64,000 nt of DNA from positions 93,886 through 157,885 of the forward strand of contig NZ_JALKAN010000004.1 of NCBI RefSeq assembly GCF_023015965.1. Reading direction: 5' to 3'. The DNA comes from Allomuricauda sp. F6463D (GTDB lineage: Bacteria > Bacteroidota > Bacteroidia > Flavobacteriales > Flavobacteriaceae). A program made the translations under genes and the position numbers. Below the pieces are notes generated by a model, which was given only the letters and a program-made list of their open reading frames with translations, did no database searches and was not told where the DNA came from. Positions 49,882-58,988 of the stretch are shown in pieces; position 1 is the stretch's first letter, and each line of letters begins with the position of its first letter.

Positions 49882-51231
49882 ATGGAAGCACATAAAAACT
49901 ATTACCTCTTTAAGATTACGGCCATTGGAGCTTTAGGTGGTTTGCTGTTCGGGTACGATACCGCGGTGATCTCTGGCGCAATCGGTTTTATGGAAAGCAA
50001 GTTTTCCCTGACCCCAGCATTAAAAGGATGGGCTGTGTCCAGTGCCATTGTAGGCTGTGTTATTGGAGCTTTGACAGCTGGATATGTAGCGGATAGGATG
50101 GGGCGTAAAAAAGCCTTGATCATAACAGCGTTGCTATTTGCCTTATCGGCCATCGGGTGTTTGTTGGCACCAAATTTCACGCTTTTGATCGTCGCAAGAA
50201 TCATTGGAGGAGTAGGAGTAGGTGCGGCTTCCATGCTTTCACCATTGTATATTTCAGAGATTTCTCCAGCAGAAAAAAGAGGCTCTTTGGTCTCTTTGTA
50301 CCAACTGGGTATTGTGTTGGGAATAATTATAGTGTACTTCTGTAACTATTTAGTGGCACAATCAGGAGGTGAAGCTTGGAACATTGAATATGGATGGCGG
50401 TATATGTTGGGTTCTGAGGCCGTACCTGCACTACTGTTTTTGGTGGCCTTGTTTTTTGTTCCCGAAAGCCCAAGGTGGCTTTCCAAGAACGGCGACAATG
50501 TTAAAGCACTTCAAATACTGGAAAAATTGAATACCCGGGAGAAGGCACTAAAAACCCATCAAGAAATTCAAATGGCTTTAAAACAGGAAAAAGGCAAATT
50601 GTCAGAATTGTTCGAAAAAGGGTTTAGAACCGCGATCATTATAGGTGTTGTACTTGCGCTTTTTTCACAGATTACAGGAATAAATGCCATAATGTACTAT
50701 GCGCCGGAAATATTAAAATCTGCAGGTTTTAGGGTGGATTCTGCTTTAATGCAGACCGTTTTGATTGGCGTGATAAACTCTATATTCACCTTTGTTGCCA
50801 TTAAATATATAGACAAGGTTGGGCGAAAAAAGTTGTTGCTATGGGGAATAATGGGCATGATTATATGTCTTTTGGTTATAGGTTCGTTATATCATTTCAA
50901 TGCGCTTCAAGGACCATGGCTGCTCATTTTTATATTGGGATTTGTAGCCTGCTTTGCATCATCATTAGGACCGATTCCTTGGGTAATCATTTCAGAAATT
51001 TTTCCTACAAAGGTACGTGGTGTTGCCATGTCCATATGCGTTATGGTACTATGGGTGGGGGTTATGCTCATATCACAGTTTACTCCGGTACTGTTAAGTG
51101 ACCTTGGGCCATCATACACCTTCTGGCTTTTTATGGCCAACGCCATTTTCCTATGGATATTCACTTTAAAAATGATTCCGGAGACCAATGGACAAACTTT
51201 GGAAGAAATTGAAATGGGCTGGAAAAAATAA
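49882..51231 (+). CDS. MFS sugar:proton symporter (sugar porter family)
   Basis: The 449-residue protein has twelve membrane segments and the sugar-porter signatures: FGYDTAVISGAIGF in TM1, DRMGRKKALI, PESPRWLSK after TM6, and PETNGQTLEEIEMG at the C terminus. It resembles XylE/GLUT-type symporters. It probably brings in the mannose freed by GH92. The ATG at 49882 (MEAHKNYYLFK) is used because the longer frame runs into the previous gene; the gap from it is 13 bp. Confidence 0.92.
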   Translation: MEAHKNYYLFKITAIGALGGLLFGYDTAVISGAIGFMESKFSLTPALKGWAVSSAIVGCVIGALTAGYVADRMGRKKALIITALLFALSAIGCLLAPNFTLLIVARIIGGVGVGAASMLSPLYISEISPAEKRGSLVSLYQLGIVLGIIIVYFCNYLVAQSGGEAWNIEYGWRYMLGSEAVPALLFLVALFFVPESPRWLSKNGDNVKALQILEKLNTREKALKTHQEIQMALKQEKGKLSELFEKGFRTAIIIGVVLALFSQITGINAIMYYAPEILKSAGFRVDSALMQTVLIGVINSIFTFVAIKYIDKVGRKKLLLWGIMGMIICLLVIGSLYHFNALQGPWLLIFILGFVACFASSLGPIPWVIISEIFPTKVRGVAMSICVMVLWVGVMLISQFTPVLLSDLGPSYTFWLFMANAIFLWIFTLKMIPETNGQTLEEIEMGWKK

Positions 51232-51237
51232 AGCACT

Positions 51238-53220
51238 ATGATAAAAACACATTTAAAATTATTGTGGGCAACTTTTATGTTTATACCCTTGCTCGTATGT
51301 GGACAGGTTGAATTGCCACCGGTATTTTCATCTAATATGGTATTGCCCCGTAATGTGGATATTCCCATTACAGGAAAGGCCAAACCAAAAACCAATATAA
51401 CGGTAACTATTGGTGAACAATCTCATAAGGTCAAATCTAATAGTAAAGGTAGGTGGGAAATACTTTTAGATCCTATGCCCCACGGAGGTCCTTTTATTCT
51501 TGAGATTAAAGAAGAGCAGGGAGATAAACTGGTCTTGGATAATTTATTGGTGGGAGATCTGTGGCTTTGTGCGGGGCAATCCAATATGCAATATACACCC
51601 AACATGCTAAATTATAAGGAAACTCCGGATGATGATTACATCGCTCCAAATCTAAGGTTATGCTCAGTGTGGGTAGGTCAAGATTATCTTCCAAGGGAGA
51701 AGGTGTCCAATGCGGTTTGGCAGGAAGTTAACAAGGAAACAGCAAGAAATTTCAGTGCTGTTGGGTATTTTTTTGGAAAAGACTTGGTCAAGGATAAGAA
51801 CATTCCTATAGGGTTGATCAGCAGTAACCTCGGGGCAACCACTATAGAAACTTGGATGGGAATGGATGTACTTAAAACTTTTCCACAGTTCGATGAGGTC
51901 ACCGAAAAAATATCCAAAATCAATAAAAGCTATGAAACTATAGAAAAGGAGTTTAATAAAACCCGAAAAAAATGGGATAGCAAATATTATTTAAAAGGAC
52001 CTGGATTGGATGAAAAATGGTACGAACAAGGTTATGACTATTCGGATTGGGAGCAATGCACCCTGCCTGCATTTTTTAGTGAATTTGGATATGCCTCTCA
52101 CGATGGTAGTATGTGGTTCAAGCGTACTTTTGATTTGGATACCGACCAATTAAAGAATGATTTTAATATTGTTCTCAACCAAATTGATGATTATGATAGG
52201 GTATGGGTAAATGGTGTCCAAATTGGTGAATCTTTTGGAAAAAGTAATTTTAGAAACTATACTGCACCCAAGGAAATTCTTCTGGAAGAAGGTAACCTAC
52301 TTACGGTACGGGTCTTTGATATTGGTGGCAAAGGAGGGATTTATACCAATGCTTTTTGGGGAAATCCCGTTCTGAACGGTACTTGGAAATATAAAAAAGG
52401 GATAAGTATAGATAGTAGTAATTTCCCTAAGCCGGAAGTAGGCAACGGAAGCCCTTTTTCGCATCCTATGCTCCTGTACAATGCCAGTATAGCTCCCTTG
52501 CATAAGTTGCCGATCACCGGGGTAATTTGGTACCAAGGCGAAGCCAATGAAGCTAGAGCTGTGGAATATGCCGACTTGTTGCCTGCAATGATCAAAGATT
52601 GGCGAGAAAAATGGAACCAGCCCGAAATGCCATTTCTGGTGGTACAATTGGCCAACTATAAGCAAGAGGATAAAATACCTGCAAACAGTAACTGGGCCGA
52701 GTTACGCGAATCCCAAATGAAAGCTTCAATTTTGAAAAATGTGGATATTGTTACCACCATCGATATTGGAGATGCCAATGATATTCATCCCTACAATAAA
52801 AAAGAAGTAGCAAAAAGGTTGGCATTATTGGCCAAGCATTACAATTACGGTGAAGAACTTAAAAAAGGCCCAGTTTATAAGTCCCATAGCCTAACTAAAT
52901 CATCTATTTTAATTCAGTTTGATACCTATGGAAGTAAATTGACTAGCAAGGATAAGTTTGGATATTTAAGAGGCTTTGCCATAGCTGGCGAGAATGGTGA
53001 GTTTAAATGGGCCAAAGCCGAATTGGTCGATACCAATACGGTAAAGGTGTACCATGAGAATGGCAATGATCCAAAGTATGTAAGATATGCTTGGTCGGAC
53101 AATCCCGGGCCATTAGATCTAATAAATACAGAAGGACTGCCCGCCTTTCCTTTTCGAACAGACAATTTTGAGTTGAGCACTTCCAAGAATACATATCAAT
53201 ACGATCCGCATGCATTTTAA
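51238..53220 (+). CDS. Sialate O-acetylesterase-type SGNH esterase
   Basis: The 660-residue protein has a signal peptide (TFMFIPLLVC-GQ), an N-terminal beta-domain, and an SGNH hydrolase split by an inserted jelly-roll (about 240-370). Catalytic blocks: the nucleophile in LCAGQSNMQYTP, GVIWYQGEANEA, and IGDANDIHPYNK with the Asp/His pair. Such enzymes remove O-acetyl groups from sugars. In this locus it would unblock acetylated mannose-containing chains (inference). Confidence 0.88.
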   Translation: MIKTHLKLLWATFMFIPLLVCGQVELPPVFSSNMVLPRNVDIPITGKAKPKTNITVTIGEQSHKVKSNSKGRWEILLDPMPHGGPFILEIKEEQGDKLVLDNLLVGDLWLCAGQSNMQYTPNMLNYKETPDDDYIAPNLRLCSVWVGQDYLPREKVSNAVWQEVNKETARNFSAVGYFFGKDLVKDKNIPIGLISSNLGATTIETWMGMDVLKTFPQFDEVTEKISKINKSYETIEKEFNKTRKKWDSKYYLKGPGLDEKWYEQGYDYSDWEQCTLPAFFSEFGYASHDGSMWFKRTFDLDTDQLKNDFNIVLNQIDDYDRVWVNGVQIGESFGKSNFRNYTAPKEILLEEGNLLTVRVFDIGGKGGIYTNAFWGNPVLNGTWKYKKGISIDSSNFPKPEVGNGSPFSHPMLLYNASIAPLHKLPITGVIWYQGEANEARAVEYADLLPAMIKDWREKWNQPEMPFLVVQLANYKQEDKIPANSNWAELRESQMKASILKNVDIVTTIDIGDANDIHPYNKKEVAKRLALLAKHYNYGEELKKGPVYKSHSLTKSSILIQFDTYGSKLTSKDKFGYLRGFAIAGENGEFKWAKAELVDTNTVKVYHENGNDPKYVRYAWSDNPGPLDLINTEGLPAFPFRTDNFELSTSKNTYQYDPHAF

Positions 53221-54397
53221 ATATAAAATAGGAAGCTTTCTAATAGCACTATTGTTGACCATCAATAACATTTGTTCACAAGAGGAGTCGGCAGAGAATA
53301 CCAGTTCATATGAGTTTCAGGCATCGCCTGCCCCTGAGTGGACGGCATTAATGGTACGAACCAAAGGTTGGTTTGGTGCCGATGGAATATTTACCATACC
53401 GTTGGACGGAATAGAAAATCAAGGAGATACAGATAAGGAGACCCTCTTTATTTTTAGTGACACTTACATTGGAGAAGTAATAAACAATGTGCCAAAACCT
53501 GGTAATGTAATGGTGAACAATACCACCGCATGGATGAAGGGATTGGAACCAAAGAAATCGGCCATCGATTTTGAGTATAATTTGGATAGTGATGGAAAAC
53601 CAACATCGTATTTTGTTCCGAAAAATAAAAATGCTCGAGACAATGAATATTTTTGGTTGGGGGATGGGTTTATAAATCACCAAAAAAACAACGCACTTTA
53701 TGTATTTGCCTATCATGTGCATAAAACTGGACCAAATGTTTTTGATTTTGAGCAGACCAATGTAGCATTGTTAAAAGTTGAAGACCCTACTAAAGAAGGA
53801 ATCTCAACATCGACTCAAATTACGACCGATTTAGGGTTTGTGCACCCAACAGAAGGACGTGTGTATTTTGGTAGCGGACTTTTTGTGAACACTAAAGAAG
53901 CCAATGCACCAAACCCAGATGGATATGTTTACATCTACGGTATCATGGAAAGGAAAAAATCCTTGATAGCCGCACGGGTACGACCAGAAATTATTGAGAA
54001 TATTAATGAATGGCGATTCTGGAACGGTAAAACATGGGTTGTGCAAAAGGAGGAAGTTGTGGAAATAACCAATGCAATTTCCAATGAGCTTAGTGTAACA
54101 CCAACAGAGGACGGTAATTTCTTGCTCACTTTTACGGTTCTGGGCCTGTCCGATAAGGTAGGTATCCGTGTGGGGACCAGTCCTGTAGGTCCATTTGGTC
54201 AAATCCATGAAGTGTACACCTGTCCTGAATATAAGGAAAAAGGACTTTTCCCTTACAATGCAAAAGCGCATTATCATTTATCAAAACCGGGAGAACTGTT
54301 GATCAGTTATAACACAATAACCCTAAATTTTTGGGAAGATATTCAAAAGGATGCGAGTATATATCATCCTCGATTTATAAAAGTAAAATATAAGTAA
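53210..54397 (+). CDS. Secreted DUF4185 protein, copy 1
   Basis: The 395-residue protein has a signal peptide (IGSFLIALLLTINNICS-QE) and a DUF4185 body with GWFGADGIFTIPLDG, WLGDGFINH and NEWRFWNG. This family includes endo-D-arabinanases (GH183), with a five-bladed propeller. It overlaps the esterase stop by 11 nt. It has no lipobox, in contrast to the neighbour. Confidence 0.85.
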   Translation: MHFKYKIGSFLIALLLTINNICSQEESAENTSSYEFQASPAPEWTALMVRTKGWFGADGIFTIPLDGIENQGDTDKETLFIFSDTYIGEVINNVPKPGNVMVNNTTAWMKGLEPKKSAIDFEYNLDSDGKPTSYFVPKNKNARDNEYFWLGDGFINHQKNNALYVFAYHVHKTGPNVFDFEQTNVALLKVEDPTKEGISTSTQITTDLGFVHPTEGRVYFGSGLFVNTKEANAPNPDGYVYIYGIMERKKSLIAARVRPEIIENINEWRFWNGKTWVVQKEEVVEITNAISNELSVTPTEDGNFLLTFTVLGLSDKVGIRVGTSPVGPFGQIHEVYTCPEYKEKGLFPYNAKAHYHLSKPGELLISYNTITLNFWEDIQKDASIYHPRFIKVKYK

Positions 54398-54422
54398 CGG
54401 GCAACGGACCTAAAAAAAGTAT

Positions 54423-55649
54423 ATGAAAAACTGGATAAATAAGTATTTAATTACCGCAGGAGCATTATCAATTGTCTTGGCCGGCACAAGCTGTAAAGAT
54501 GAGACAAAGAAGAAACCGGCCGAAGAAAATAATGGGAATACGGAGGCTATCGGTGCCAATGTTTCATCAGAATGGAGCCAACTCTTTATTAAAAATGAAG
54601 GATGGTTCGGTGGAGACGGAATTTTTGGGATTCCTATGGATGGTAAAGAATTTGTAACGGCAACAGATAGTACAATCACACTTTTCACTTTCGGGGATAC
54701 TATGATCGGGCATCATGATGGTAAAACTTTAGTGCCGGAAGATTTTCAAATGATAAATAACTCCGTTGGGATTTTGCAAGGTAAGACACCAAATAAAAGT
54801 CAAATTTCTTTCCATTGGAAAGAAGGTGAAGATCCAAAGGACAAAGCCCTTTTTAATCCAAATACGCCCAACTCCGAAACAGATGATTATTATTGGTTAG
54901 GGGATGGGTTTGTAAATACCGAAGGAGATGATAACCTGTATATTTTTGCCTATCCTGTTCGGGAAAAAGATACTACAGGTATAGGAGGCTTTAATTTTCA
55001 ACAAGTAGGGGTAAACCTATTACAAATTCCGAAGGGTAGTAAACCACCGTATTTAGATCATGCCCAACTGGAGACCCCATTTTTTGATTCGGAGACCCAG
55101 ACTTCATTTGGAAGCGCCATTTATGTGAACACTAGGTCTGCAGGAGCTCCTGATTCAGATGGCTATGTTTATACCTATGCCGTGTCAAACCAAGAAGGTA
55201 CCAAAGGCCTGTTGGTGGCCAGGGTACAGCCAAAAAACTATGTAAAGTTTGATCAGTGGAGGTTCTGGAACGGGCAAGATTGGGTTCCAGAAATGGGAGA
55301 CGCCACCATAATAGCTAGGGATGTATCCAATGAAATGAGTGTATCCCCTACATCGGATGGCAGAATTGTATTGACCTACCAACGGTTTACCATGGGGCCA
55401 GAAGTTGCCATACAAATTGGAGAGTCTCTCGTTGGGCCGTTCGGTGAACCCGAAATAGTTTATAGGACAACGGAAAACAAATCTAATGAAACCTATTTTA
55501 CCTATAATGCCAAAGCTTATCCCCATCTATCTAAACCGGGAACACTTTTAGCTAGTTACAATGTGAATTCTTTCGATTTTTGGACGGACATTTTAAAAGA
55601 CCCCAATCTATACCGACCAAGGTTTCTGGAAATTCCATTGGAACGGTAA
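54423..55649 (+). CDS. DUF4185 lipoprotein, copy 2
   Basis: The 408-residue protein has a lipobox (SIVLAGTSC-KDE) and is a clear paralogue of the gene before it: GWFGGDGIFGIPMDG, WLGDGFVNT and QWRFWNGQDW recur at equal spacing. Both end near a FWxDIxKDxxxYxPRF motif. The pair arose by tandem duplication. The copies differ in secretion, one soluble and one anchored. This is the last gene of the rightward PUL run, convergent with the regulator (1 bp between). Confidence 0.85.
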   Translation: MKNWINKYLITAGALSIVLAGTSCKDETKKKPAEENNGNTEAIGANVSSEWSQLFIKNEGWFGGDGIFGIPMDGKEFVTATDSTITLFTFGDTMIGHHDGKTLVPEDFQMINNSVGILQGKTPNKSQISFHWKEGEDPKDKALFNPNTPNSETDDYYWLGDGFVNTEGDDNLYIFAYPVREKDTTGIGGFNFQQVGVNLLQIPKGSKPPYLDHAQLETPFFDSETQTSFGSAIYVNTRSAGAPDSDGYVYTYAVSNQEGTKGLLVARVQPKNYVKFDQWRFWNGQDWVPEMGDATIIARDVSNEMSVSPTSDGRIVLTYQRFTMGPEVAIQIGESLVGPFGEPEIVYRTTENKSNETYFTYNAKAYPHLSKPGTLLASYNVNSFDFWTDILKDPNLYRPRFLEIPLER

Positions 55650-55650
55650 G

Positions 55651-56409
55651 CTATCGTTTAATATCTATACTGTAAGTAAATTGATCGGCCCTGTAATAAC
55701 CTATATTGTATTCTATAGGTCTGTTTCCAGGGTCGTAAACTACCCGTTTTCTTTGAAGAATGGCAGAGTTCACTGGAACCCCCAATTTTACCGCAAGGAA
55801 TTTATTGGCCAGAATAGCACTTATCTGCTCTCTGGATAGAACAGGTATGGTATGGTATTCATGCTCAAGGATATCGTAGAGGTGACGTTCAAAATCCTCA
55901 TTGCCGGTAATACCAATTCTTGGATGAAAATAACTTATAAAATACACAAAAGGACCATTGTCCAAACCCCGTAGTCGCTCCAGTTTAAAAAGCTCATGTC
56001 CCTCCTTTACCTCTAACTGCTCTGAAATATCCGTGTCCGCTTTTATTTGGGATACCTTGATTTCATAATTTCTGAAGTCAATACCTTGGGCGTGCATTTC
56101 TTGGCTAAAACTGACCCAATTGGAAAGTTTGGTCTCGACCTGTTTTTTGGCCACTTTGGTACCTACCCCTTTTTTCCTTATCAATAATTTTTCTTGGACC
56201 AATCTATTAGTGGCTTGCCGAATTGTATTTCTTGAAATTCCAAGTCGTTTGGACAGGTCAACTTCTTTAGGTAGGAATTTACCATTTTGGTATTCCGGGT
56301 CATTGATCATATCCCTTAATATCTTCTCAACTTGAAGATGTAAGGGTACAGGACTATCATGATCGATACTAAGGGACTTAAGAGTTTGTATGTTCTTTTG
56401 TTCAGACAT
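55651..56409 (-). CDS. GntR-family (HutC/UTRA) transcriptional regulator
   Basis: The 252-residue protein has an N-terminal winged helix (LHLQVEKILRDMI, LSKRLGISRNTIRQATNRL, VGTKV) and a C-terminal UTRA ligand domain with ELFKLERLRG and the terminal GYYRADQFTYSID. HutC-type regulators answer to sugar phosphates and similar small molecules inside the cell. It is convergent with the PUL and is its probable regulator. A TTATAAGTTTGTATAA palindrome-like site lies just in front of its own start (about 56413-56428), suggesting autoregulation. Confidence 0.88.
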   Translation of the reverse strand: MSEQKNIQTLKSLSIDHDSPVPLHLQVEKILRDMINDPEYQNGKFLPKEVDLSKRLGISRNTIRQATNRLVQEKLLIRKKGVGTKVAKKQVETKLSNWVSFSQEMHAQGIDFRNYEIKVSQIKADTDISEQLEVKEGHELFKLERLRGLDNGPFVYFISYFHPRIGITGNEDFERHLYDILEHEYHTIPVLSREQISAILANKFLAVKLGVPVNSAILQRKRVVYDPGNRPIEYNIGYYRADQFTYSIDIKR

Positions 56410-56486
56410 TATACAAACTTATAAAATTTGAACGTAACAATAGAAAATCATTATAAGGTAAACTTTGGCCAGTGTTTTGATTTTGA

Positions 56487-56804
56487 TTATCCGCAAGGGA
56501 ATCGAGTGCAATATTTTATATACTCTTGGATTATATCCTCATTTCTCTTTAAGTAGGACCATTTTCCGTGTCTTGTTGAAATTAATAATCCACATTTTTC
56601 CATGTTATTTATATACGTCGAGATAGTAGACTGGGATAGACCTGCTTTTTCTTGAATATAGGTAACACAAACGCCATCATTAAAATGCTTCAATGTTTCA
56701 TGTGGAGGAAAGTTCGTTTCAGGTTTTTTCAATCACTCCATGATCTGCACTCTGGTTTGATTCGATAAGCATTTACCTATTTCTGTAGCCGTTCTTAAAT
56801 TCAT
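56487..56804 (-). pseudogene. ArsR-family winged-helix regulator with an in-frame TGA
   Basis: From ATG at 56804 the frame reads MNLRTATEIGKCLSNQTRVQ and then IME-TGA-LKKPETNFPPHET, to a normal end at 56487. At the place of the stop (56735-56733), family members usually have Trp (WL), so one change TGG to TGA inactivates it. The rest, GVCVTYIQEKAGLSQSTIST, holds a complete recognition helix. Restart at the TTG at 56732 would give an 81-residue fragment. Neighbouring DNA is accessory. Confidence 0.75.
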
Positions 56805-56883
56805 AATACAAACACATCTATAGTTTGCGATATGTGAAAATGTTTTTCATGCATTTTAACGGAATCTCTGTATGGAGCTTGTT

Positions 56884-56968
56884 GCCAACGGATTTGGCTA
56901 TGGTTTCGTTACGGAATGGTACGCGAGTATCATTCAGCCGTAATGAACTATAGCCGTCTTTGTTGGGT
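56884..56968 (-). repeat. Imperfect palindrome, attC-like element 1
   Basis: GCCAACGGATTTGGCTATGG and, 40 bp later, the complementary arm ending in GTTGGGT form an imperfect hairpin. The right end fits the attC core GTTRRRY. It lies directly after the toxin gene's 3' end. Confidence 0.5.
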
Positions 56969-56977
56969 GTAGTTTTT

Positions 56978-57277
56978 TTATTCGATTATTCTATTTTTTA
57001 AATCCATTCTCTCGTGTAGAATTCTGATTATTTCAATTCTATCATTTGACATTTGCTGATAAAATATTATATGCTTTCCAGATTTTAGTCCTAGTAAGTT
57101 TTTGTTTATTCCGTAATATTCTGTTCCAATATCGGGATTATCTCCAATTCCATTACAAGCCATTTTAACTGTTGCATAATATTTATCAGCTTGCTTTTCA
57201 GACCATTTTTCGAAAGTGTAATCCCAAATACTATTTAAGTCATCAATAGCTTTTTGTCTCAGTATAACGTTAGCCAT
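56978..57277 (-). CDS. RelE/ParE-family toxin
   Basis: The 99-residue protein MANVILRQKAIDDLNSIWDY ... HIIFYQQMSNDRIEIIRILH is a ParE-like toxin, with the C-terminal IIRILHERMD pattern. It starts inside the antitoxin gene (8-bp overlap), typical of TA operons. ParE poisons gyrase, RelE cleaves mRNA; the sequence favours the ParE group. The 3' end is followed at once by a palindrome. Confidence 0.9.
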   Translation of the reverse strand: MANVILRQKAIDDLNSIWDYTFEKWSEKQADKYYATVKMACNGIGDNPDIGTEYYGINKNLLGLKSGKHIIFYQQMSNDRIEIIRILHERMDLKNRIIE

Positions 57278-57518
57278 TCTTTCTTTTTTCAGCTTTTAGT
57301 CTTTTCAGATTTTCATCAAAATCAAAATCCTCAACTATTGGACTGTTCAATCCTTCTTGTATTGCATTTCGCAATGCAATTGCTTTACTTTCTTCATTTT
57401 CCAACATTCTGAGTCCAGCTCTGATAACTTCACTAACGTTTTTGTATCTCCCAGCAGAAACTTGAGATTGTACAAACTGGTCAAAATAATTCCCGAGTGA
57501 TATTGATGTATTTTTCAT
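57270..57518 (-). CDS. ParD-like (CC2985/CopG-type) antitoxin
   Basis: The 82-residue protein has a ribbon-helix-helix start (SISLGNYFDQFVQSQVSAGR), YKNVSEVIRAGLRMLE, and a basic/acidic tail that would wrap the toxin. It precedes and overlaps the toxin gene. It likely represses its own operon, as is known for the family. Confidence 0.9.
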   Translation of the reverse strand: MKNTSISLGNYFDQFVQSQVSAGRYKNVSEVIRAGLRMLENEESKAIALRNAIQEGLNSPIVEDFDFDENLKRLKAEKRKNG

Positions 57519-57589
57519 TTTTTTAATTTTTTATTAAAATTACCTAAAATTGGTAAAAACTCCAAATTATCGATTTTGCTCAAATTACA

Positions 57590-57786
57590 CCCAACGCCCT
57601 GCTAAACGCAGTGACGTTCGGGATTTTAAATTAGGTGAATTTTTTACAAATAATTTGAAAGACATTAAGAACGTTTCCAAACTGCTTTTAGGTATTGTTG
57701 GTACGGGTTTTTACTGTTTTCAATAGTGGGGCCGAAGGGCTTCCTGTCCCGACCGTTTTGGCAATTTGGTTTAGCAGGGCGTTGGG
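57590..57786. repeat. 197-bp unit with perfect 17-bp terminal inverted repeats (element 2)
   Basis: CCCAACGCCCTGCTAAA at the left (57590-57606) is the exact complement of TTTAGCAGGGCGTTGGG at the right (57770-57786). No gene is inside. It could be a large attC-like site or a MITE-like element. No target duplication was recognised. Confidence 0.75.
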
Positions 57787-57856
57787 ACGGATGTCCAAGG
57801 GACGGGAATTGCGCAGCAAGTAGCAACTTGGTTAAGGACGAGTCAAAATGTTTGCC

Positions 57857-57976
57857 ACGGTTTTGTGTATGATTTCGTTGCGTGTTTAAGCGCTAAAGTT
57901 AGCAAATAAATCACAGATAGAAAGTCCGCGAGGACTTTCGTAAGTAGTCTAAAACCAGGCAATTAATTTTATACAG
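57857..57976 (-). repeat. Imperfect palindrome, attC-like element 3, interrupted by IS left end
   Basis: The left arm CACGGTTTTGTGTATGATTT pairs weakly with the TTTTATACAG right arm, which is cut by the IS110-type end at 57977. A perfect GAAAGTCC-GCGA-GGACTTTC hairpin (57920-57939) lies inside. Confidence 0.5.
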
Positions 57977-58179
57977 CTTAAGTTTGATTCTCTTTAAATT
58001 GATAGTATAAATCAGAAAGAACAAAAGAGAGAATTAAGGTTAGTATATACGGTGAAGCTTTGGACTTCGAAAACAATGATAATCCCCTCTCTTTTACTGC
58101 TCCGATCACGTTCAGTTTTGTGAGACCTTAGATTTCGTTTTCAAGTTGTTGTGGCCAAGGTAGTCTGCTCTTTCATAAA
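57977..58179 (+). ncRNA. IS110-type left end, copy A (orphan; candidate bridge RNA)
   Basis: This 203-bp stretch matches 63748-63950 at roughly nine in ten positions with the same length. It has an AAAAGAGAG/CTCTCTTTT stem that frames a variable loop (about 58030-58090). Unlike copy B it is not followed by a transposase, so the element is truncated here. Coding on either strand was not credible. Bridge-RNA status is inferred from copy B. Confidence 0.55.
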
Positions 58180-58248
58180 ATTCGTTTGATTCTATTGTAG
58201 TCTTAATATTATCTATAAACTTCTTGGTATTCACTTCTTCCATATTGT

Positions 58249-58379
58249 GGGCAACGGATAGTATATGAAAAGTAGGTGATTTCGAAACACAAAAATTTGC
58301 GGTTAAGCACAAAGTTTGATACGAGCCGAAAGCCTTGAACTTACTGCGATTTCACCTATTTTAAATACATTGTTATCGC
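58249..58379 (-). repeat. Imperfect palindrome, attC-like element 4
   Basis: The left arm GGGCAACGGATAGTATATGA and the right arm TCACCTATTTTAAATACATT pair over most of their length, and the ends contain AAC and GTT. The right end meets the methyltransferase stop codon (58383). Confidence 0.5.
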
Positions 58380-58382
58380 TTT

Positions 58383-58988
58383 TTATTCTTTTTTCGTACA
58401 CTTAATTAAATAAAAAGGGTAGTCCTCAATGACTTCGGTAATTTCAAATAATCCAAATCGACCAAATTCTTTCTCTATTGTTTCTTTATCGTAGAAGAAA
58501 ATTTTAACACCACCAAACATTTCATAACGGTCTGTACTTATCTGTGTTCCTTGTCCGAAAGTTTGAGCATCTTTTGTGATAGCTGTAAAAACCATATGTC
58601 CGTTTTCTGATAATTGGTTAAAACAGTCTTGGATAAGTTTTTTTCTTTCTTCTTGGTCTAATAAGTAAATTAATCCATAACAAAATATTCCATCAAATAA
58701 TTTGTTGTCAAAAGGCATTTCAGTTACTGAACCGTGATGAATTATTACATCATTACCAAAATGTTCGTGTGCTAAATCAATAGCGGTTTGTGAGATTTCA
58801 ATTCCCGTTACAGAAATTCCATTATCTCTGAAAATTTTAGCATTCCGACCATAGCCAATTCCTGGAATTAGAATGTTCTGTATATTCTTTTCAACAAAGA
58901 AGTCATTTGTCAAAATAGTAGATTTTGCAGGTGATGATCCCCACATTTCTTTTTTGTCTTTAAATGCTTCTTCCCAAAATTCAGCCAT
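58383..58988 (-). CDS. SAM-dependent methyltransferase (TehB-like)
   Basis: The 201-residue class I methyltransferase has the SAM loop ILIPGIGYGRNAKIFRDNG, an acidic IEISQTAID strand, and GIFCYGLIYLLDQEERKKL. It resembles TehB/thiol-methyltransferase-type proteins, whose substrates range from tellurite to thiols. Its start ATG overlaps the stop of the small gene upstream, so both are one operon. The substrate is unknown. Confidence 0.85.
   Translation of the reverse strand: MAEFWEEAFKDKKEMWGSSPAKSTILTNDFFVEKNIQNILIPGIGYGRNAKIFRDNGISVTGIEISQTAIDLAHEHFGNDVIIHHGSVTEMPFDNKLFDGIFCYGLIYLLDQEERKKLIQDCFNQLSENGHMVFTAITKDAQTFGQGTQISTDRYEMFGGVKIFFYDKETIEKEFGRFGLFEITEVIEDYPFYLIKCTKKE

Noticed and set aside
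58112..58312. Minus-strand frame of 66 codons across the end of IS copy A
   Set aside because: Half of it lies in the non-coding 203-bp repeat, and the other copy keeps only a different short tail. There is no family pattern.
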